64,000 nucleotides of DNA from Sphagnum compactum (GCA_965153455.1 OZ234503.1:8338157-8402156), one strand, 5' to 3'. Numbered from the stretch's first letter, positions 37,701-48,778 are shown. Notes: generated by a model from the letters alone, not told the origin. Made by a program: numbers and translations.

Positions 37701-40700
37701 CAGCTGCTTTGCCAGGAACTTCAAGTTCTGCACAAAGGCTTATTGTGAGGATACCCAACCCAGGAAAGAGCCCTGTGGGCACAAGTGGGGGAACTGCAGA
37801 TGCGGCTACCCCAGCCAGCAGAAGTTCATCACCAAGTGTTCTAGAAAGGCATTCATCAACAGGCCTGGCTGATGTGCTTGAGACAAAGAATACACATCAA
37901 GCTGAAAGTCTAGCAGCTTTCTCTCCAGAAGAAGCAGGCACCAATGTTAAGGGTGGAAATGGGGTGAAATCTGGAACTGGATGCACTGAAGACAAGAGTA
38001 CTGTTGCACCTGTCAATGCTCTGGAGTGTGAGAAGAGAACATCTACTGAATCTGCTGCACATGAGAAAGTGAGAGTGAAGCAAGAGTCAGATAGTATCTC
38101 TAAAGAAACACTTACCTCTGGTTGCAGCTCTGCTGCCTTCAGAGGTGCTGGTGAAGGTTCATCACCACAAGTGGGAGATGGTGGCAAGGATGCAAATGGA
38201 ACAAGTGCAGCTGATTCTGTTGAGGACAGACCTCCTAGACATTCTCAAGTGTCACCTATGGAAGTTGATGATGGTGCTATGAGTTTGTTGGCCTCGGCAG
38301 CAGCTGAAGTGGGTGGTATGGGGAGCGGAACTGGTACACTTGAAAGGGTCAGTGCTGAAGGGGAGACAACGAAAGGAGAACAACAACAGCAAAATGGGAT
38401 TATGTCAGTAGATGTGAGGCTTTCACATGTCAATGACTGCTTTTCTCAATACATGGCCATGGAGATGGGTGAAGCTCTGCAGAGCAAAGATCATTCAGAA
38501 GCAGGAGTGACGCAGAGTGCACTCAATCATGAGATCCCATCTACCAAAGGCAGCAGAGGTGGAGGCAAGGTAGAGCTGAAGGAGCAACATGATGGTGGCA
38601 GCATAGAAAGACAGGGGTCTGTCAGCCCTTCTGATGCCAATAGAGAGGTGGAGAGTTTGTCTGTTGAGCAAAGAGGTGGGGGAGGAGAGAGGGTGGAGAA
38701 GAAGTCAATTGTTCAGGAAGGTGCTGGACAAGCTTGTGAAGCATCTTCCGATACACCTAGCACACTGATGTCGATGGCAGAGCCGGCGGTTGAACAGAGA
38801 CGAGCAATTGAAGCAAGTGTGAAAGCTTCTGTTGAGCACCCGTTTCTGAAGGAGTTCAATGCCTCTGTAATGATGAGTGACCTGGAAAGCAAGGTTAGTG
38901 GCAGCAAGTTTGGGAAACGAGACTTTGTTTCAGATGAGAGGAAGTCACCAAGGACTCAGTCCAAAGACATTTCCACCACCAGAGATATCTGTAATGGTGT
39001 TGGTGGTGTCAGTGGCAGAGACTACAGGACCCATCTTGGCTCTTTTATGGAGTCTCGAACTCAAGATGAGAAGAATGGGAAGAGAAGAGGGCAAGAAATC
39101 GGACAGCTGTTTGGAAGAAGGATGGGTGATAAGGATGGTCAACGGTTAGCTGAGCTTGTTTCAGGTTTTCCAGAGGAAGATGTTTTGGAAGTGGCACGGC
39201 AAGCAGCAAATGAGATTGAGCAGATGCAGGAGAATAGCAAACCCGTTTCAAGCTCTTCGTCAGAAAGAGATGGTCAGAATGCGCAAACAGCTGGCAGTCC
39301 TACTGGAGGTGAGATGAAAGATGTTACTACCACAGACACAGCAAGCAAGGGCCAGCAACAAGGTTCCCTGACTGATGCAGGTGATGACAAGGTGAAATCT
39401 AGCAGCAATGCTCAGGATCAGCGAGATGTGGTGAGAGCTCTTGCAGCACATGTCAATGGGATCGAGAAGTTTGACAGGGTAGAAGAGGGGGTGGCAGCAA
39501 AAATTGTGCAGGCAGCTTGTCCTGTGGATGGGGAAGAAGTGGACCAAGCAATGAAGGAGTGGAAGAGTCCAGCATCAAGGGGAGGAGAGGACACAAACAC
39601 AGGTTTGGAGGGAAGTAGTAGAGGGGAGATCAGTAGAGTCAACAGCCAACAACCCATGAGAAGCTCGTCCTTCCAATTAATTCAGGCTGACGGTGTCATT
39701 GGTGCACCTGTTCTCAACTCTTCCACAGTCTCACAGCCTGTTGGCAATTCTGCTGCTACCCATAACTCACATGGAGACTCCACAACACCACAGCAACCTG
39801 TCGAAGGAGCCAGGCATGGTGGTGGTGATGCTGCTGTCAGTGGCAGTGAGGCCTCAGAGAGGCCTGATTTTGATTTGAATGAAGGCTTTGCAGGTGAAGA
39901 TGGCCCTCAGGATGATGATCCCATCACCATGCCACATAGCTCTTCATCAGCTCTGCAGATTGTACAATCTGCCACCCATCCTATAGCATCTACAGCATCT
40001 GCAAGTGGTGTGGCAGCACCAATTGCTGTTCTTGCTGCCACAAAAGGAGCATTCATACCACCCACAAGTCCAATGTGGATCAAAGGAGAGCTTGGTTGGA
40101 AAGGATCTGCAGCAACCAGTGCCTTTCGGCCAGCTGAGCCTCGTCGTACACCTGACAGACAACATTCTGGTGCCGAGAGCCTAGCATCTGACGCCAACTT
40201 GTCTTTGAATGCAAACCCTGTGAAGCGACCTCGTCCACTCCTGGAATTTGACCTGAATGTGGCTGATGACAGAGTGATGGAAGATATAGGGGTAGCAGTG
40301 ACAACCTTGTCATCTCAAGGATCAGTGTTTGAAATGTCCTTGCAGAATCAATCCCTTCTGTCGAGCTCTGTTTCTGGGGTGACCTTCGACAAACAAGAGA
40401 GCAGCCCTTTCTTGACATTTCTCAAACCGGAAAGCTCCAGTTCTGCACACCCTCTCTCAAATGGTGGTGGTTTTGGATCCTTGCGAGCCAGTCCTGGTGG
40501 TCAAGCACCTTCAAGCAGTGGTTATGGACGAACCACAAGGCCTAACTTGGATCTGGATTTGAATCGGATGGACGACAGTGAGGAGTGGGGGATAATGCCT
40601 TTCTCCTCTGATGCACGAGCTGCAGAAGGTGTGGGCTCTTTAGCTCCAAGCAATAACAGTACATCAAAGCCGCCAGCAAGACGGGTGATGGATTTTGATC

Positions 40701-41581
40701 TGAATGATGGTCCTTCATTTGAGGAGGTTGGGATGGACGAGCCTACTACGCTTCAGTCTTTGCCTGCAAGGAAACTGGCAGGCAATGCACTGATGCCTGT
40801 GCCAATGTCTGGCTTGAGGATGGGAGGAGGGGAGGCTATGAATTTCTCCCCATGGTTCACTCCCACTGGGAACCCATTTGCAGGGGTTTCGTCTATTCCT
40901 GCCTTTGCACCTGGCAGGGTGCCAGATCCTGGATATTCTGTTCCTCCTGCAGCTGCTGCTGCAGCAGCTAATTCCTTTTTGAATGTGGGTTCTGCTACAG
41001 CAACAGCAATGAGCCCCTTCAATGGTGAGATTTTCCGGGGAGGACCAACACTCTCAACTTCACCTGCAGTTGTATATCCACCACCGGGAGAAAGAGCTGC
41101 ATTTGGTGCCTATGGTCCATTCCCAGTGTTTGGGGGATCCACAGGATATCTGCCATCATCTGTTCCCTTCTCTGGTTCCTTTATGGATGTTTCCGGAGGA
41201 CCTGTTCCTTTTCCGTCACAGTTTGGTGGCCAACCAACTGTCAACTCTTCGACATACATACGACCCCCACTTTTGATGGGTATGACTGAGGCTGCTGTGG
41301 CAGCAGATAACAGTGGCGGGACATGGTCAAGACGGAGCTTAGATCTGAATGCAGGTCCAGAAGTTGTAGACACAGACATTGCCAGAGATGATGTGATGCA
41401 CGGGAGACTGCCACCGCTGCATCCTGGAAATTCAGCAGCATTCAATGACCAGATGAGGGTTAAACTTGCACAAGTGTCAGGAAATGCCAGTTTGACAACT
41501 CCTTTGAAGAGGAAGGAACCTGAGGGGGGTTGGAATTGCTACACAGGGAGCGGGGGATACAAGCAATCAACTTGGCGATGA
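34772..41581 (+). CDS. BAH and TFIIS-N domain protein, SUO family
   Basis: This is the plant family that includes Arabidopsis SUO, a nuclear GW-repeat protein linked to miRNA-mediated translational repression. Exons 34,772-34,900, 35,346-35,720 and 36,287-41,581 join in phase 0 to give 1,932 residues. The short first exon starts [11 protein letters not shown], like the family's MHG..EKRK start, and ends at donor AAG|GTTTAG. Exon 2 is the BAH domain (about 44-168; [40 protein letters not shown]). Exon 3, 5.3 kb without an intron, starts with the TFIIS N-terminal helical bundle (about 275-425), followed by a long low-complexity Ser/Gly/Thr-rich region. Tryptophans in a GW or SW/WG setting occur near residues 557, 1,438 and 1,916. 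Five DLN words (FDLNEG, FDLNVA, LDLNRM, FDLNDG, LDLNAG) lie at about 1,362, 1,488, 1,589, 1,637 and 1,852. The reading frame is intact. The start exon is the least certain part. Confidence 0.9.
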
Positions 41582-42937
41582 GTTTCACTCTGCTTTGATA
41601 GGTCTGTAGTCTGTACAGTGTTGTTCTGATAGCCTTCTGACTGGAAGTAGGGTGGGTTTTTTTTTTTTCCTTGGCAGTTCACTGCCTGGAAGATGCCATA
41701 GTCCTTTGCGATCCTAACCAGGTAAAAGGGGAAGAGATGAAAGTGCTCCCCAGCTAAAAGAGAATAGATCCATCAACAAAGACTTTTGGGTGTGGAAAAC
41801 AAGCCTGGTTCCAGCAAAAGAAGGATGGTGGCAAGGACCTGGTGCTTGGGTGGATTGGGATCAACAACAGCCATGGAGAGGAGAGGAGAGACACAACTTG
41901 TTCTAAACTCAAAGAAGATGATAGTTCTCCAAATATTGCCATGGGGGGTGACTCCAGTCCCAACCTCACAGAAACAACTATTGTCTATATCTGGCCAGAG
42001 TCAAATTCACAGCCTTTGCAGCCTTTCAGTGTCAATTCTGTGTAATTGTAATTTGTGTAGGACAAAGTTGTTAGGCACCCAAAACTCTTGTCATGTCATG
42101 TGGCAACTGGCCATATTCCGGTTTTTGGCCTTTGTACTTTTTGATATGACTTTGAACGCATGCATGCACCTTTTGATGCTGCTCACTAACTCTGTCAGAT
42201 GCCACCATGAACAGTTGTCCCTTCTTTCATCTTGCTCTATTTCCTTTCTCCCTTCATTCAATTTTCCAACAGCTGACTTGGTTGCAGGAAAGAGGTTTCT
42301 ATCAGTTTACAGTGGTTCAGTCCCATCAATGTTTCTTTACTCTTGATTGCTACTTGAGCTGTAGAGTGTGGCATAAATTCAAAATTTGAAAGATGCTCTA
42401 GCCTTTCCACATAAAACTTCAGATCAGTTATTGGGACCAAAATAGTCACACATTAATCATTTTCATGTTTGTTTGGACTACTTTGCTGACCTTGTAGGCT
42501 TTTCAGCACTCACCATACTTTGCTGACCTTGCACACTTTTCAGCATTCATCATGAGTGAAATTGAGAAATTTATTTCATTCAATACCTCAACTGGCATTT
42601 CAAGATACAGAGATTCACAAGTATTTCACACTTCACACTTGTTGAAGAGATTTGGTAACAACCCAACCATCCAACTACCAGTAATATATCTCAAGCTAAA
42701 CTACATGAATCTTGATGTAGCGCTTCACCCTTTTAGCTGGGGAGCTTCTTAAGAAGCAACCTTCATCTGTATCCCTTGTTTACATGACAGTTCATAATAT
42801 CATACAATTACAGCCTCCTACACCAGTTCTTGCAACATGGACACCCTTGCAGGGTTCATCTCACAGTTCAGAGTTCAAAATCCCCAGGAAATGGTGGTGT
42901 TAAAAAACACCATAGAAATTAGCAATCCACCAGAACA
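41582..42937. other. Interval between convergent SUO-like and H2B genes
   Basis: The stretch must hold both 3' untranslated regions. It contains no recognisable exon. A 37-bp tandem duplication at 42,479-42,552 is listed separately. Polyadenylation sites could not be fixed. Confidence 0.6.
42479..42552. repeat. 37-bp direct tandem duplication
   Basis: Two adjacent copies begin TACTTTGCTGACCTTG and end TTTTCAGCA(C/T)TCA(C/T)CA. They differ at a few positions in the middle. They lie between the convergent genes, probably in one of the 3' untranslated regions. Confidence 0.85.
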
Positions 42938-43488
42938 TCATGCGCTGGTAAATTTGGTAACAGCCTTTGTTCCCTCAGAAACAGCATGCTTTGCAAGCTC
43001 ACCAGGCAAAATGAGACGAACTGCCGTTTGAATCTCACGCGATGTAATTGTCGGCTTCTTGTTGTAGCGAGCTAGACGAGCCGCCTCCTGAGCTAACTTC
43101 TCAAAGATATCGTTGATGAATGAGTTCATAATACCCATTGCCTTTGAAGAGATTCCAGTATCAGGGTGAACCTGCCCATAAAGAAGAAAACTGTGAGATG
43201 ATGCTTGTTACAAAGGCAAAACCAATACAACAGCATGCATGAGAACGAAATACCCGTCTCGAGAGAGAAGACCAAGCGAAGACAGTTTCCCACCATGAAG
43301 AAAACTCAAGGACTCACCTGCTTCAACACTCTGTAAATATAGATCTTGTAACTCTCAATGCTCTTCGCCTTCTTCTTCTTCTGCTTGCCGCCTTCCTTTA
43401 TCGGCCTCTTCTCGGCCTTGGCTTTCACTGGCTTCTTCTCCGCTTTCTTCGACTTCCCTGCCTTCTGCTCTGTATCCTTAGGAGCCAT
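42938..43488 (-). CDS. Histone H2B with one intron
   Basis: This is the core nucleosome histone that pairs with H2A. Two exons on the minus strand, 43,488-43,318 and 43,171-42,938, join in phase 0 across a 146-bp GT-AG intron to give 134 residues. The start MAPKDTEQ opens a Lys/Ala/Pro-rich tail (residues 1-42). The fold follows: [64 protein letters not shown], and the C-terminus [17 protein letters not shown] with the conserved ubiquitinated lysine region. Length and tail fit plant H2B. The frame stays open upstream of the ATG to 43,812, but the H2B tail start is unambiguous. The intron falls exactly between VLKQ and VHPD. Replication-dependent plant H2B genes are mostly intronless, so this copy may be a constitutively expressed or lineage-specific form (inference). 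Confidence 0.95.
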
Positions 43489-43683
43489 ATTGATCACCAA
43501 ATTCTTCCTTGAAAAGCTCACTAGAAGCACACACGAACCAGTCTCCTGCAACAAAACAATAACAGAGACCAACGAACTCCAAAACCTCTCAATGAAAATG
43601 GAGAATTCAGGCAGAAGAGTTGCTGCAAAATTTGCCGAAGAACGAGCGCGCAGAATGAAACGAGCTGAACGCAAGCTCGCAGT

Positions 43684-43810
43684 TTTAAAGGGGACGAGCT
43701 TGGAACGAAAAACCGACGGTTTGAAGTTGAAAACGGAGGGAAACCAAATTGGATGATGGACAGAGAAACGGACCAATGGAGAACGCGTATCGCCTCTCAC
43801 GCCAATCGCC
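43684..43810 (-). promoter_or_regulatory. Possible H2B core promoter
   Basis: TTTAAA, a TATA-like word, lies at 43,684-43,689, about 195 bases before the H2B start codon. CCAAT words occur at 43,772 and 43,802. Spacing fits a promoter with a leader of roughly 150-170 bases. There is no experimental support. Confidence 0.35.
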
Positions 43811-43840
43811 ATCTAAACGGCCACGAACACGTCGCGCAGT

Positions 43841-44370
43841 ACTCGATCGACGGTCCTGGATGAAAAGAATAGATACCTACCATCTAGGTAGGTACCTACT
43901 ATCACAGTGCGGTAACGCAACACAGTTTGGATGAAATAATGGATGAATAAATAAATGATGGGCGCATGTAAAATCTTATGTCATCCAAGTACGCATGCTT
44001 TCCTAATTCTTATTCTGGCCTGGGTTGAAGACATCATTGGAGATAGAGCGTTCGTTAGGTTTGCATCCATACAGACTGCGTTGAAAGATCTTAATAATTA
44101 GGGCTACGAATACAAGTGTGCAAACTCGATCGACGGTCCTGGAGGAGAACAAAGCACCTACTATCTAGGTACCTACTAGCGCAGTGAGGTAGGTGACAGG
44201 TTTGGATGAATGCTAGAAGAATAAATGTCCATGTAGATTATGTCATCCAAGTACGGAAGCGTTCCTTGTTCTTAATCTGGCCCAGGGTTAAGACATAATT
44301 GGACAGCGTTCGCTGGATTTCCATCCATATAGACTGCGTTGAAAGCTCTTAATGTTTAGGGCAACGAACA
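43841..44370. repeat. Direct tandem duplication, about 283 bp, in the divergent H2B/exonuclease region
   Basis: Both copies start ACTCGATCGACGGTCCTGGA (43,841 and 44,124). In the same order they share a CTAGGTAGGTACCTACT-like palindrome, GCAGTG(C/A)GGTA, GTTTGGATGAA, TATGTCATCCAAGTACG, TTCTTA.TCTGGCC, CATCCATA.AGACTGCGTTGAAAG, and TTAGGGC.ACGAA.ACA. The copies differ by several substitutions and small indels. A few bases before copy 1 (GGCCACGAACACG) resemble the copy end, so a third partial unit may exist. Confidence 0.9.
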
Positions 44371-45062
44371 CAGATGATGTTCTCTGTCCGAACCCGTAGA
44401 AGATGATGTTTGCTTGAACACGATGAAGCCAGTGATGGCGGTTGCTTTGCGCTTGCTTTGCTTCAATTTTGTCTGCAGTTTTGTTGTGTCTGCAGTTTTG
44501 TTGCGTCTGCGATTTTCAAGGAGGATTTGCACGGTTGTGTTTTCTCATTGTGCAACTACACGCTGATCGATTGATTGCCTCGGCGGCCCTCGGGAGCTGA
44601 AAAGAAGGAAGTGGTGAAGTATTGAGAAACATGTGTTTGTGATGGTGAATTGAAGTTGAGTGATGATCTGCTGGTGTGGAGATGTTTTTCCCGCAGCTGC
44701 ATTCAATTCCAGGTTTGTGAATTGCATCAGCATCTGTCCTTTTTTTTTCCCCCTCTCCAATGAGAATTTTATTTTGTTTGCACGGAGGAGCATGATGGCA
44801 GTGAGTAGTTAGACGAAAGAAAGAAATTGAGAAATGTTGCAGAGCAGGTGTTGGAGGATTATTGTTGTCCGAGGTTGCACTCATCAATTCCGGATCTGTA
44901 TAGCAACTACTGATCTCTTTCGCCAGGAAAAGCGATCAGGACTGTATAGCGAATCAGGATCTGTAAAGCAACTAATCTCACATTGAGGTTAGACTAAAGA
45001 AGGCAACGGGGATGTAAGCAGAAGAGAGAATTGACAACAGCTAAGAAATTAGGGTTTGAGCA

Positions 45063-46223
45063 ATGTTGCAGCAGCAACATGTGTGGCATTGCACAGAAAC
45101 ATTGTCAGTATGTCCATGGCATGCATCTCCATCCCGTAGTCCTGGTATTAGACCATCTGTAGGAAGTAGTCACTTTCTGGAGGTTGAGAAATTCGGGCAG
45201 GTCAAGAAGGAGACAAGGTTTGGGTGTCAAGAATGGCGGAAAAGGAAGAACAGGGTGTGTGCAGTAGTAGTTGCTTCAGGAGCTCTGACAGAAAACAGTT
45301 ATAGCGAGGAGAAAAGAACTAGGAAGCCTGTGTACTTTGTGGACATACATGCACTATGCTATGAAGGGTCCAAGGTGCGACCCACTGCTGCAATGGAGTG
45401 GATGAGGCTGCTTTTTGCTCAGGTGACTCAGGACAACCCCCTGATTGCAGTAATGGATGGGGAAAGAGGCAACGAGTACAGACGAGCACTGATGCCCTCT
45501 TATAAGTCGAAACGTAACAGGTACAGGCCATTGTCTGCAAGGACTCAGAACCCTTCCAGCCCTCAGGGTGATTTACGAGAAGCTCTGCCATTGATACATG
45601 GTTTTCTTTCACTATGTCATGTACCTGTGGTGAAGCTAGAGATGGCAGAGGCTGATGATGTGGTAGCCACACTGGTGCAGCAAGCGGTTGATAGAGGTTT
45701 CAGAGCAGTGGTTGCATCACCAGACATGGATTTTCGTAAGCTTCTCGCTCCTGATGTGTGCATGCTCCTCCCTCTTCCTGAGTTTGGGCGTTGGTCCTTC
45801 TATACCTTGGAGCATTATGTTGCACAGAACCAAATTTCACCAGAACTGGAGCTGGGATTGAGATGCTTGTTGGGAGATAGCTCAGACAGCATCCCTGGCC
45901 TGCCAGAGTTAGCAACTGGGTTTGGCCGCAAGACAGCTTTGAAGCTGATCAAGAAGCATGGGTCCTTGGAGGAGCTACTGAATGCGGTAGCGAAAAGAAC
46001 TGTGGGGAAGCCTTATGTGCAAGAGGCTCTTACTCTTCATGCACCTACTCTTTGGAGGAACCTGCAAGTGCTTAGTCTACGTAGAGACCTTGAGATTATT
46101 CTCAAGGATGAGTGGTGTCAGCCACGGAAAAGCTGTAATGACACCCTTGCTTTTCAGCTTTTGGAAGAGCAGCTGCAAAGGCTGCATCGATCTCACAAAT
46201 CTGCAATTTTCACTCACAGGTAA
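45063..46223 (+). CDS. Organellar-type 5'-3' exonuclease (PolA N-terminal/FEN-like)
   Basis: This gene encodes a metal-dependent nuclease related to the 5'-nuclease domain of bacterial DNA polymerase I, expected to remove 5' flaps or primers in plastid or mitochondrial DNA. It is a single exon of 386 codons. The first 80 residues are basic and unconserved, as in an organelle transit peptide. The nuclease core runs from about 88: YFVDIHALCYEG (first metal-binding Asp, about 92), VMDGERGNEYRR, YKSKRNRYRP, EADDVVATLV (about 196), SPDMDFRKLL (about 219) and LLGDSSDSIPGLP (about 272). A helix-hairpin-helix region, GFGRKTALKLIKKHGS, follows. All acidic residues expected for the family appear present. 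Plant homologues form the OEX-type group, and which member this is cannot be told. The stop codon lies inside a perfect inverted repeat. Divergent from H2B, with 1,574 bp between start codons. Absence of introns is notable. Confidence 0.88.
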   Translation: MLQQQHVWHCTETLSVCPWHASPSRSPGIRPSVGSSHFLEVEKFGQVKKETRFGCQEWRKRKNRVCAVVVASGALTENSYSEEKRTRKPVYFVDIHALCYEGSKVRPTAAMEWMRLLFAQVTQDNPLIAVMDGERGNEYRRALMPSYKSKRNRYRPLSARTQNPSSPQGDLREALPLIHGFLSLCHVPVVKLEMAEADDVVATLVQQAVDRGFRAVVASPDMDFRKLLAPDVCMLLPLPEFGRWSFYTLEHYVAQNQISPELELGLRCLLGDSSDSIPGLPELATGFGRKTALKLIKKHGSLEELLNAVAKRTVGKPYVQEALTLHAPTLWRNLQVLSLRRDLEIILKDEWCQPRKSCNDTLAFQLLEEQLQRLHRSHKSAIFTHR

Positions 46224-46261
46224 CAACAGCATGATCCAGTCACCTCATGCTGTTGTTACCT
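46218..46261 (+). other. Perfect 16-bp inverted repeat across the stop codon
   Basis: AGGTAACAACAGCATG (46,218-46,233) and CATGCTGTTGTTACCT (46,246-46,261) are exact reverse complements separated by 12 bases. The TAA stop at 46,221-46,223 is in the left arm. In RNA it would form a stable stem. The left arm also contains a donor-like AG|GTAACA. Confidence 0.9.
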
Positions 46262-46861
46262 AGGATAGACAACCTATGGCTTCAGTTAGTTCTTATAGAT
46301 CTTGGAACAATCTTGAATTCTAGAAGAGAGCTTCCAGTTCTGAAGTAGCTGTGCTGTTCAGTGGAAAAGGAACAACAAAATGGAAGCTTTGGTCATGCAG
46401 CTTGTTTTCACATTTGTGTACCATGCTAAAGAAGAATACATTGACTGCCATTCCATGTACAAAAACTGCTCAAAGAGGCAGATGGGTTTCTTCATCAGTT
46501 GCACTCAACTCAAGAGGAGGAAACAAAAATATGTTCAGGTGATTGGTAGCATAATCTGTAGATCTTTTTTCTGCTACTCAAAGAGCATTCTTTCTTCCTG
46601 CCTACAGCTTTCTTCGAACTCCCAAATATTGTGAGTTTCTTCTGTTCCAAGACCTGCACTTTGATAGATGGACTCTGCATGGATCTATCTAAATGCATGG
46701 TCAGTGGGTGTCCTTTGTAAAGCATGATTTTCACATCTATGGCTTCTTCATTTACAGAGAGACAGAAAATGCAGCATGCTTCTTTTTGTATTCTTGTCAC
46801 AGTGTACCACTTGAGAGAGGGCTCTCTTTTATGCTCTTTCTCTCAAAGATCACACAATGAG

Positions 46862-47090
46862 TCATGTGCAAGCTTCATGTATCATCATCTTTTGTCGTTT
46901 CCTCACTGTCCATATTCTTCAGATGACAAGAGATTTAGCTACTTTTGTCAATCTGCAATGGAGAGCATAGAAAACACATCGTTATGTGCAAGCTTCATGT
47001 ATCATCTTTTGTAGTTTTCTCACAATCTGTATTCTTCAGACGAGATTTAGCACATGTTCTGACCCTGCAATGTACAGCATTGAAAGCATT
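46862..47090 (+). repeat. Imperfect tandem duplication, period 120 bp
   Basis: TGTGCAAGCTTCATGTATCATC occurs at 46,865 and again at 46,985. Each is followed by TTTTGT(C/A)GTTT.CTCAC, TATTCTTCAGA and a GCAATG.A.AGCAT word. The first copy is longer because of small insertions. The role is unknown. It lies between the exonuclease gene and the next putative gene. Confidence 0.8.
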
Positions 47091-47431
47091 GATGTGGCAA
47101 TGAATTTTGCTGAAACATCAGCGCGAAGTGCAGAGAGCTTGGAAAGCATCAGCGGAAAGTGCGGAGACCATCGAAAGCAGCATTGATGTATCTAGCAACG
47201 AAGAGACGACGACATGAAGCGCGACGAAGGAAGCAAGCTTAAACATTCTGATGATGACGACGTACATCTTCTCCATTTACGTCACTGCAAACCGACGAGG
47301 GAGATGACAGCTTGCATGGAGAGAGACAAGAAGAAGATGGATGCTTTACATGCGCCTGGACACGTGCCTCATCTGCAACAACTTCCCGTGTCTTGTTCTC
47401 TCACTTCGTCAGCATCCCTTTTGCCATCGCC

Positions 47432-47715
47432 ATGAACTTCCAGAGGAGAGAGAGAAGACGAGAGAGAGATCACCGGTTAGTCCTAGTAAGGAGTTTAGAC
47501 GCTTTGCTGTTACATAGTAACGGAAAAGGCTCGTCTCGGGAGCGCGAAACGAACCGGGAATTGGAAAACCAGATTCGGATTGATAATAAGGAAGAGTGCA
47601 GCGCGTATTTCGGAACAGGAAGCAAAAGTTGGAAGACGATGTTACGATGGCAGTCTTCAGTCCGGGCAAACGATCCTCGACGAGCTTCAGCGGGTGTGCC
47701 TGTCAATCCTGACCA
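47432..47715 (+). CDS. Tentative first exon of the following coiled-coil gene
   Basis: An ATG in a good context (CATCGCCATGAAC) opens 94 codons rich in Arg and Glu (start MNFQRRERRRERDH) and ends at a strong donor, CCA|GTAAGT. A second frame is also open from 47,499, and the minus strand is open too, so coding is not proven. No family was recognised. It is placed with the downstream exons only because of position and strand. Confidence 0.25.
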
Positions 47716-48778
47716 GTAAGTTGCACGGAACTCATAGTTCTCTGATGTTGTTCTTGCATCATGGTGGTGTTGTTGCAGGATTTAGGGTTTGCAAAAGCTA
47801 AATTGCGAGAGAGAGAGAGAAGGTTGCAACAGCATAAGTTCTTCCTAGTTCCTCATACACATTGAAAGTGGTGATGATAGTGCAAGTAGCAGCACAAGGT
47901 TCAGTCCAGAGTTTCAAATTCCTCTAGACCTGACAATTCAAGCTATGTGGATGGATACACAGGTTCACAGACTCCTCAGTGCCTCGACAACTCCCTCAAG
48001 TGGGATGGGGGCAGAAAGCAACTACATATGGTGCAATCCTTTACTGCATCTTTCTTGTATGTACCCCATGCGCGCTCCCTCTGTTTTTCAAGTGGTTATG
48101 AAGAAAATTCCAGTTTGGGTTGGTCTTGAATCTCTCCTGTCTTCTTTGCCCCTTTAGTGTAATTACAATGTCCAGACTGACAGATAGAGGGTTTTTTTTG
48201 TTTCTCCTTTTTCTTTCGGCAATGCAGATTTGGGGGGCATCATCCCTGGCAACCATTTACAATATTGGATGACTTGTTCGGTGTTGTTACTGCAGGGAGT
48301 GTATGCGGTCTTTGTCATTTTGTCATCGTGGTTGCCAGTGCTAACTCCTATAGCACAAGCACCTCTCTTTGCTCTTTGCAACTTCTTCTTTCTTGTTTTT
48401 ACAGGTTGGTTGTGCCCCAGCTGGCTTTTTCTACTCTGGGTTCAGTGTACGTATTAGCTGTAGCAGCAGTAGTAGGAGCAGATTCTGAGCTACTTGACTT
48501 TATCGGAAAGGAAGGAAGTGTGTTCCATCACATCCATCTCTTGCTGAAAGGTTTCATGGCTGCACTAGAAATCTGCATTAGCTTGCAACAGGAACACTAT
48601 GTGGAACAACCCACTCAAGAAGGGTCTCACATGTCTGATGTACTGCTTTTTGAGAGTCCTATCAGACTGAGAGAGACTGACTATAAGGATAACTCGAAAG
48701 GAGTTGCTGTAATTTTTAAGAAGATTAATAAAGGAAGGATAGAAAAACACAAAGGAGACCTAAATTGTGAGAAGAATA

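Noticed and set aside
43358-43756. 132-codon plus-strand ORF opposite H2B exon 1
   Set aside because: Antisense shadow of the lysine-rich histone tail and its leader.
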